Source of the DNA: Cladorrhinum sp. PSN259
Lineage: Eukaryota > Ascomycota > Sordariomycetes > Sordariales > Podosporaceae
Direction: 5' to 3'
NCBI GenBank assembly: GCA_033725935.1
Contig: MU867093.1
Span: forward strand, 248,001-312,000
Length of the DNA stretch: 64,000 nt
The position numbers and the translations under genes are program-made. The first letter of the stretch is position 1. Each line of letters opens with the position of its first letter. The notes under the pieces were generated by a model. The model was not told the DNA's origin. It worked only from the letters and a program-made list of their open reading frames with translations, and did no database searches. This document shows positions 56,861 to 64,000 of the stretch, piece by piece.

Positions 56861-59524
56861 GCGTCGTCGGAATCGAAGTCGGAATCGAAACTGGAGTACC
56901 GTTAGAGTACGCCGGAATCCGTGTGGGAGGCGCCGTCTCGACGTTGGCCGGCAGAGTAACCTCGACGGGGGGCGGTTTCACGTTCTGCACGGGCTTGAAA
57001 TAGACTCTGGTCGGGTCTCCGCGTTTGACGGTTACGGGCCACCACTCGATGGCCGTTGTCGTGATGTCGGGGATCGGGATGGTGGTGGTGATCGTTTGGA
57101 TGACGCCGCCGCCGCCAGCTAGTGAGGACAGGAACGTGGTGACCAGTGGTGGCCAGGGGATGACTGTTGTGGAACCGATTGGGGAGGGCGGCAGGACGAG
57201 GATGCAGGGCGGGATGCAGGAGACGGCGGGAAGGCCGACGGTTTCTTCCCAGATCCTTTTGGGAGCGTAGATGACGTTGCGGCTCTTGCTAGTGGTACTA
57301 GGACGGTTGGTGCTGGTTTTGCTGGTTCTGCTGCTGGTGATGCTGGTGACGGTACCTCTGCTGCTGGTAGTAACTCGAGTGCTGCTGCTACTAGTGACCC
57401 GGGTGGTGCTGCTACTGCTGCTGCCGCCATCGCCAGCGGGAAGGCAGCCGTTAAACCAAGTCCAACCTTGGCCGTTCTTGGGATTAACCTCTGTCATGTC
57501 GGCCCGTCCCCTGCCGCCGAGGTTGGGAAAATGCAGATTGGGCCCTGCAGAAGATCCCAGGTATTTCTTACCCTTGGACTCCCACCAAAAAGAGCTCCCA
57601 GAGATGTCCCTCTGGCCCATGTTGTACCACGCCTCAGTGTCGCCGGTGAACTTGTCGATCCACAAAAGGTCGGGCTTGCCATCGCCGTCGACATCGGCCC
57701 AGCGGTGGTCGGCTCGGTCCTTACCGACCGACGACTTGATCTGGTTCATCCACTGCAGGCCAGCCGCCTTGTTCAGCCACCCCGTCACCCTGCCGTTGGG
57801 CTCCAGGCACAGATAGTCGACGCGTCCGTCGCCGTCAATGTCTGCGAACCGTATCCCGAGATCAAATGGCCCGACGCCCCATCCCTGCGTGCAGCCAGAT
57901 TGTACCACCCGTCTCCGGGCACCAAACGTATACGCGTTGGACGTCTTGTTGTACGAGGTCTGGATGATATCGAGTGCGCCGGTGGCTTTGTCGGTAATGA
58001 TTATGTCGCAGAATCCGTCACCATTCCAGTCGCCGAGGTGGATGGCCTTGCGTGGCACACCCGCGAGGTCCAGGACAACGCCCCTATCCTGCCAGCTGTT
58101 GTAGTCGGTGTTTGGGGGCGTGTTGACGTTTTGGAAGATTGTAATCTTGCTGTTGTGGTCGATAAAAACATAGTCGTCGTTGCCCGACCCCGTCATGTCG
58201 CACCAGCGGGCGCCATCACCTTTCTGATGCACGCCGCCAGATCCTACATTCTTCCAGGCCCTCACCTCGTAATCACAGCGACCGTTGACGAGGGTTAAGC
58301 ACTTTACGTAGATGTACTAAAATGCAAATAATATTAGCACCCAGCCTCTCGTCCTCATGGCTGGGGGGGATGCTGTGACCTACATCATTTCTGCCGCTCC
58401 CATATACCCTCGCAAACCGGATTTGCGCACGAGCACCGGCCTCTGACATGCCGTTGTGCGTGACACCGACCGAGTCCCAGTACGGCACCAGTCCCTTTGT
58501 CTGGCCACGCTGGTTAATGTATGTTGTGACCTTGGCCGTGTCGTCCATCCAGAGCCAGTCGGCACGAAAGCTGTAAACAAGGAAGAGTCAGCACAGAGAG
58601 AAACTTTGCAACAAGAAAAATGACGACGATCACTTACTCTCCATTGATGTCAACCAGTCTGACGCCCTCAAAGCTCCCTATACCCCTTGCGGTAAAGATG
58701 GGTGAGCCGCTGCCGAAATCCTCCCAGGACGACGCCTTGTCTCCCACTCCCGCGTTTCGCCAGCAGTACGTGTTGATGTCCCCGTTTCCTACCACGTAGC
58801 AGTAGTCCAATCTGCCATCCCCGTCAATGTCGCCGAGGCGAACGTTTGTCTGGGAGATTCCACTGGGTGCCTGTCTGTACAGGCCAACGTCCCTGAATGT
58901 CGGGGGCTTTCCACCGTCGTTGATATGCACGTTCATGTTTCCTTCCGAGCCGATACAGATGAAATCATCCAATCCGTCATTGTTCTTTAAGGAGGGCAGG
59001 GTTAGGAGGCATGTTCTCTCTCACAAATAGGGGTTATCCACTTAGGGGCTTTGTTTACTCACCACGTCTCCCCATCGAATACCTCCCAGATTGCACTTGC
59101 CCGCAAGCGTAGGGATGAGCGTCTGACTGCCAAAGGTTCCGCTGCCCAAATTCTCGCGAAAGTATATGGCGTTGGCGCCCTGGCTATAGATCCAGTCGTC
59201 GCGCTCGGTCCCGCGGTTAGTGCCATTGCTGCCGACGAGATGAGCAAACCAGACGGTGTCACTACCGGAATAGGAGCCAGAGTGAATCTTTCCCATTGCC
59301 TGTGAGCTGTGCGTGTACTGTCCGTCGTCGATGATGCGCGGCGACGAGGCTTTCAGCACCTGAATCCTACTCTGTAAGTCCCCGTTGCTGCATATTGTTT
59401 CGGCGCGCGACTCGAGAGTGTTTTGTTGGTAGGCAAGGGCGGTGGTGGTATGACAGGGTATCAGAAGAAGACAAGCCATCCACCACGGACACCTGAGTAG
59501 TGATGAGGTCGTGAGGACCGCCAT
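55347..59524 (-). CDS. large secreted FG-GAP/VCBS-repeat protein with Asp-His repeats and Gly-Cys module
   Basis: Five exons, 59524-59063, 58984-58638, 58570-58384, 58316-56252 and 56182-55347, close in phase and give 1298 residues. Order: leader ending TALAYQ; FG-GAP/VCBS-type beta-propeller repeats with calcium-loop motifs NNDGLDDF, DIDGDGRLDY, DINGDFRADW, DWNGDGFCDI, DIDGDGRVDY and DVDGDGKPDL (residues about 150-570); a Ser/Thr-rich stalk; a Pro/Val domain; GTGTGT repeats; an acidic block with six perfect DDDNH units; a Gly-Cys module with more than ten Cys in GCG-type spacing; a Cys-rich linker; and a C-terminal domain with DCPGYAWVHFFPLTY. No enzyme active site was recognised. It is probably a cell-surface or extracellular adhesion or metal-binding protein. 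It starts about 130 nt from a faulty assembly junction, so its promoter is unreliable. Confidence 0.8.
56490..56579 (-). repeat. 15-nt coding tandem repeat, six perfect units
   Basis: Six identical copies of GTGATTATCATCATC (plus strand), encoding Asp-Asp-Asp-Asn-His on the minus strand within the FG-GAP protein. Perfect identity implies recent expansion and likely length polymorphism. Confidence 0.92.
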
Positions 59525-59576
59525 GTCGTAGGTGTGAGCGACGGTGACTCGGAACAAGACTGAGAGATTGACATTC

Positions 59577-59679
59577 AAAAAACGCTGGAGGCGGCGGATC
59601 AAAGTCAATCGATTTTATCCATCCATCTTATCTATCTTGTTAAACTATGTCTGGGGGGGGGGGGGGGGGGGCGGCGGGG

Positions 59680-59732
<53 letters not shown>

Positions 59733-59878
59733 NNNNNNNNNNCGTAAAAATTATTTTTTTTTTTAATTTAAAAAACGCTGGTGGGGGGGGTTCAAATTAA
59801 ATCGTTTTTTTCCATCCATATTTTATTTCTTGTTAAAATATTTCTCCCCCCCCCCCCCCCCCCCCTTTTTTTTTTTTT
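59577..59878. other. assembly junction: poly-G, gap, duplicated flank, poly-C/T
   Basis: A G run broken by three C (59653-59731) leads into 10 N (59733-59742). About 75 nt before the run (59577-59652, AAAAACGCTGGAGG...) reappear after the gap at 59769-59845 in a corrupted form, followed by C20 (59846-59865) and T13. This looks like two contig ends that really overlap, with low-quality ends. Sequence and spacing here should not be trusted. Confidence 0.85.
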
Positions 59879-60293
59879 CCCCAATAGTGTCCAATCTCTC
59901 ACCGTGGGGGCAACAGCTGGGTTGTTGGTTCTTGGTAGGTAGTATTTAGAATCAACCTGACCATAAAATTTGTTACACAAAGTGTACATTGTTTCTTTAA
60001 TCCCAGTTAGCGCTGACAAGTAGATCAAAAAATTATGTCTTGGCCCATTGTGCGGATCCCAGGCAACCGTTTAACTAGGTCGAGCATCCGTAGCCCAAAA
60101 TATGCCAAGCGCTCAGGGGCATATGCTATAATTATGCACCCATATCAATGCTACACAGCAAAGTCGATGCATGTGTTGCCCCCTTTATTCTGCTCGTAGG
60201 CCCCTTCTTATCATCCGTCCCAATGGAAGCTCCCTCCCACTGCTTTGTTTGAGAATTCACTCTTGACGGCAATCTTTTTTTTTTTACGTCGAC
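59879..60293. other. intergenic, promoter of zinc peptidase gene
   Basis: Between the assembly junction and the peptidase start. No gene seen. Confidence 0.35.
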
Positions 60294-61441
60294 ATGCGAA
60301 AGCGCTCCCTCTTCAGCCTCGGCTGCTATGGCCTGGCCATCATCATCTTCTCCTGTCTGCCAGGGGCATGGTCAGCGCCTCACAACACCACCACGGACCG
60401 GGTGTCAAAGCGTGACATAACCGTGAAGGACACATCCTGCGTTGGGGAGTGGGAGGGGAATGTCCGCGATGCGTTGGCTGAAGCCGAGGACATTGTCAAC
60501 TTTGCCATTCAACGTCTCGCGACCCTCGTGACCATACTGAGCTCAAATCCCGTCCCAACCATCGCCGGCATGAGCAACGCCGATAGAACGGTATTCAGAA
60601 CCTACGAAGCCTTCTTTGGCCAGGTTTACTTTGGCACCGACACCGCAGCCGACAGAAGGAACAATGTTGCGGCGATGGAGCGACTGCAAGCGGTCTTGAT
60701 GAACGCCCAAATAGTTTGGACCGCCCTGCGGGCCAAAAATTCAGCAGCGGTAAACCTCGAAATCTGGTGTGATGACGATTTTCTCAGGGACGAGGACCCA
60801 ACCGGTGTCCCCGGAATCGGTCACAACAAGTTCGACACGCGCAAATGGGACGACCTGCAAATCGGCCAGTGGCTTGGTATGGCGGCCGGGAAATGCAGCT
60901 CGAATGCAGGTCTGAGCGCCTATACCTATGAGTTCAAGGTGCTTGGCGTCCCCGACGAGTCCGTCATTGTTCTCTGCCCTGCCAAGATGAGGGGCTGGGC
61001 TGCCAGATACAGCTCTGGGGATGTCATCTTCAACTACCACGGCGCGCCAGTTGACCACGATGAACTGAAGGAAGTGGACTACATCTGGGGCTACCTGCCG
61101 CTCACCCTAATTCACGAGTTCACCCATGCAGAGACCGTGATGGGGGCTGGTAACACTCTTGGTATGTTTTCCTCTTCTTTTTGCCCTGGGCCCTTTCAAG
61201 TAGTATGTGACACATCATGGGTATATACTAATACTCGAAACAAACAGTCGATCAACCAGTGAACGGCGGAACGGCTTATCAGTGGCAGGCCATTCGTCAA
61301 CTTGCGCAGCAGAACCCCCAAGGTGCCCTCACTAACTCTGACACATTTTCGCTTTTCCTGGGAGCTATATACTGGAATAAGCAGGACTGGTCGACCGGAG
61401 TTGCGCAGCGGTTAGGACTTACCAGAATGGGCCCTGCATGA
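60294..61441 (+). CDS. secreted HEFTH zinc metallopeptidase-like protein
   Basis: Exons 60294-61161 and 61248-61441 (86-nt intron) give 353 residues. Leader LFSLGCYGLAIIIFSCLPGA, with cleavage near WSAPHN, and a Kex2-like SKR site at about residue 40. The zinc motif HEFTH is at residues 274-278 (LTLIHEFTHAETV). The last exon carries NSDTFSLFLGAIYW, similar to the region after the zinc site in fungal deuterolysin-like (M35/aspzincin) putative peptidases. There are cysteines in DTSCVGEW, EIWCDDD, GKCSSN and VLCPAK. An extracellular protease is the likely role, although the third zinc ligand was not identified with certainty. The gene is divergent from the large FG-GAP protein gene, so the two could share a control region. 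Confidence 0.83.
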
Positions 61442-61753
61442 TTACGAGTCTGCTTTGATTATACTACTTTCCAGATAGAAGTGAATGAAGCTCCCATTTG
61501 TCTTGGGATATCTGGCTCCAGGATCGGTGCAGATTCCCAGCCATTCATCTTTGCCATGTCTCCCGGACATTCTAGCATACAAAATAACAATCTCGTCATC
61601 CCGATTTCCCCACTTATAATTCCATCTAAGTTTTGTTTCTTTCCTTTTTTCTTTTTTCTCATTTTTTTTGCTTCCAAATCTTTTCACATCCATCAAGTCT
61701 ACCGGTTCTCAAATACAAAAAAATACACATACAGACCAGATACGTTCGCTCAA

Positions 61754-64000
61754 TCATCCCCTTGGTCCCTGCAGACAACGAAAATCCTGTCCCGTTTGCC
61801 GACAAGCAGCATACCGCTCCCATGAACTCCTAACCTCTTGAGGACCTCGAGCGCCGTCGTATGCCTCTACAACATGAAACTGGCGGGAAGGCATCTCTGG
61901 AAAGTGTCCTTCGGGCGGGCTATTAATGGGTGTTTCTGTCTCAACTGAGATGTGATGTTCGCGGGGCGGTCTGAATACCCGATGTGCGGCTTCGGGGGGT
62001 GCTGCGTGGGTTTGGTGATAGTGGTTCTGTGGTACCTGCTGGACGATCATGGGACTGAGATACACAGGTTGTTGGGGGTTGGGGTGCTGCTGGTACTGTT
62101 GCTGAGGATACTGGGCATGCTGGTAGTATCCATTGTTGTCAAGAGGAGTGGGCATCATCATGACGGGGCTGATATTAATGGAAGGTCTTGCGGGGAGAGA
62201 TTGATCAAATGATTGGGTGGATCGATCAGGAGATAGAGTAACGCTTGAGCCAACCGCGCTTGTCGAGTTGCTGCTTTGGTTCGAGCATTTCATCTCAAGT
62301 AGGTCTGTCGGGGAGCCGTATTGCATGTCATTGTAATATGACGACTTGCCAAAAACAAGGGGAAGGAGAGCTTCCTTTTCTTCGGTGATGGGGACAGTAT
62401 GGCCGAAGCGGGTCCAGACCCCTTCACCACGGCCGTGGTAGCCGAGACACTGCAGATGAAGGGTCTCGTTGCTGTTCCATTCAGCATACTTGTCGTGTTC
62501 TGGGGAACCTTTGCGGCGATGTAAACAGTCGAATATGGGTTCCAGCACGTAGGAAGCAATCGTGATGAGGAGACCGGTGACCAAGGTGAAGCAGACACCA
62601 AACATGCTGAAGGATGTGTGTTCCTGGCTGCGTATTTTCTGCGAAAAGTACTCTGTTAGTCCTCTGACTGTGTCTCGATTTTTTATCCCTTTTTTTCCCT
62701 GGGTGTTACCTGATTGTCGCAGACCTCTCGGTCAAACTGGTTTCGTGGTCGACGGACAGACGCGTCAAGTTGGAACGCTGAGGAGTTAGTGAGTCCAATT
62801 GCGCCATCTACTAGGGAGCTTTGAAGCAGGGCGAGCCAGATGGAGTACCAATGTCGGACTTCCCGCTTCCACTGATCCCTGGGGAGCTGTTTGGACTGGA
62901 AGCCGGTGCGAACCGTCTGTTGAGACTCGAGAGCGCCGGGTCCCAGAGATTGTACGATTCCAAGGCTGTTTCTAGCAAGAAAAAACATTGTGGCTGGAAT
63001 CCAAGTAAAGCGGCTTGTAGGCCCCGTGACTGGTGGGGGTTCAAGTAAAGGCATTTGCAATGTCTCTTCTGCGGTCAGGTTGAATAGGTGGCCGGCGCCC
63101 ATGATAGCATCTAGAAACGATCCCACCGGCCCACACCCAGTGTCGAGCGGCAGAGAGGGGTCACAGTACTGATATTGTTGAAGACAGGCCATTGGTGAGG
63201 CAGGTTCGTCGTGTCGATAACCCGTCAGGTTCACAGTGGGTAGCGAGATATTCCCATTCAGGCTTACGCTTCCAGTTTCCCCGAACGGGGTGGTAGCCTT
63301 GTACCAACCATCAGTGGTCGGTGCTAGGTACACGGCTCCATTTGCGACGAGAAATACGATGTGTGTGTCGCCATCTGGTCGTCGCAAATCGTCGATGGGA
63401 GTCCAAGGGGAAGCCATAATAGTAGAACGATTGAGAACAACAGATTCGATAACATTGGTGAGCGGACTTCCACGAGACGGCAATATCTTCTTCAGGAGAT
63501 CCATATCCGAATTCTTTGCAGCGTATTGGCTTGGGACGAGCAACGTGGTGTTGGCCGCCAAGTGACCATAAAAGTCAGCGCCATTGGTGTTCTTTTGCCC
63601 GTAGTGATAAAGGGTGTAATTACTAAAAGAGCCGCGAATCACACTGCTGTAGTTTTGGGTTCGCAAAGGTGCACATTGCATTATGTGACGAAACCGCAGT
63701 CTCTGTTCTTTGGGAGCGTTCAGTCCGAGATGGTCGTGAGTGTCGATTAGGCCACTGTCGATGACGATGTTGGACGAGTTGCTGCGACAAATCCCGTTTT
63801 TGAACGGACATGGGGCTTCGGTATCCACGGACATGGACAGTCGCGGGACGGCATAGCTATTGCAGCTGCTCCCTGGCTTCTTGGAGGAATAACATTGCTG
63901 GGCGTAGTTTGCTGCATTATTAACCCTCCTCGCCTCCTCAGCCATCATGACAGTGCTGGAAACTTGAGTCTTTGCGCTGACCGCACTGACAAACCAACCG
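61754..64000 (-). CDS. fungal membrane protein, 5' part outside window
   Basis: Two exons are visible: from beyond 64000 down to 62710, and 62638-61754, joined in phase 0 by a 71-nt intron. The frame is open up to the right edge (GWFVSAVSAKTQ before the first ATG at 63948), so the true start lies outside. At least 724 residues are visible. The large N-part is extracytoplasmic in style, with many N-linked sites (NSS, NYS, NTT, NRS, NLT) and paired Cys (APCPFKNGIC, YQYCDPS, TGCGPVG). A TM segment (FGVCFTLVTGLLITIASYVL) precedes a cytosolic Gln/Pro/His-rich tail with MMMPTPLDNN and YQQHPNPQQP. This topology (outer domain, last TM, tail) resembles uncharacterised ascomycete membrane proteins, comparable to DUF3176 in plan. 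Function unknown. Confidence 0.75.

Noticed and set aside
56811..56865. GTCCCT repeat as a CRISPR-like or regulatory array
   Set aside because: It is a six-nt coding repeat (Gly-Thr) of the FG-GAP protein without spacers.
56322..57122. 266-codon plus-strand frame opposite the FG-GAP protein
   Set aside because: Antisense shadow of the DDDNH and GTGTGT repeats; repetitive composition only.
57271..58298. Plus-strand frames of 181 and 276 codons
   Set aside because: Antisense to the FG-GAP exon, whose calcium-loop motifs and splice phases are convincing.

Overview
This window is nuclear DNA of a filamentous ascomycete, most likely a Sordariomycete. The evidence is short GT-AG introns (51 to about 105 nt), one to four per gene; typical Pezizomycotina families (DUF3176 membrane protein, MARVEL protein, PIR-type GPI-anchored wall protein, CYP65-like and CYP64-like P450s, F-box/ankyrin proteins); a fungal tRNA-Ala(AGC) with a short intron; and Asn-rich secreted proteins with AT-rich, gene-poor spacers. 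The exon models below were built by reading splice sites and checking that the reading phase closes. Species was not determined.

Layout. 1-8 kb: secreted S28 serine peptidase (+), four-TM DUF3176 protein (-), small secreted Cys protein (+). About 8.1-8.7 kb: a gene fossil. 10.9-12.1 kb: MARVEL protein. 12.1-15.9 kb: a long spacer with no gene seen. 15.9-17.0 kb: PIR-like GPI wall protein. 18.4-20.5 kb: F-box/ankyrin protein. 20.8-31.9 kb: a looser, AT-richer accessory region with two small secreted proteins, a short interstitial telomere repeat, a secreted DJ-1/PfpI protein, a tiny hydrophilic protein, a GT4 glycosyltransferase interrupted by two stops, and degenerate repeats. 32-39.4 kb: secreted FAD oxidase (BBE/AA7 type), tRNA-Ala, secreted aspartic protease and a polytopic membrane protein. 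This block is bounded by copies of a dispersed 42-nt minisatellite. 39.6-49.6 kb: two P450s, an FAD monooxygenase and an aldehyde dehydrogenase, which look like a small oxidative pathway cluster without a visible backbone synthase. 50.1-53.3 kb: a second F-box/ankyrin gene carrying two in-frame TAG codons. 54.2-55.2 kb: F-box/LRR-like protein. 55.3-59.5 kb: a 1298-residue secreted FG-GAP/VCBS protein with Asp-His repeats and a Gly-Cys module. 59.65-59.88 kb: a faulty assembly junction (poly-G, 10 N, duplicated flank). 60.3-61.4 kb: secreted HEFTH zinc peptidase. 61.75-64 kb: a membrane protein that runs off the right edge.

The most noteworthy observations are two long genes, otherwise intact, each interrupted by two stop codons. 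At least two of the four stops fall where the protein family would normally have Trp. This fits either G-to-A decay (RIP-like) or sexual-stage A-to-I recoding of UAG to UGG. No CRISPR, rRNA, intact transposon or polyketide/NRPS backbone gene was seen.
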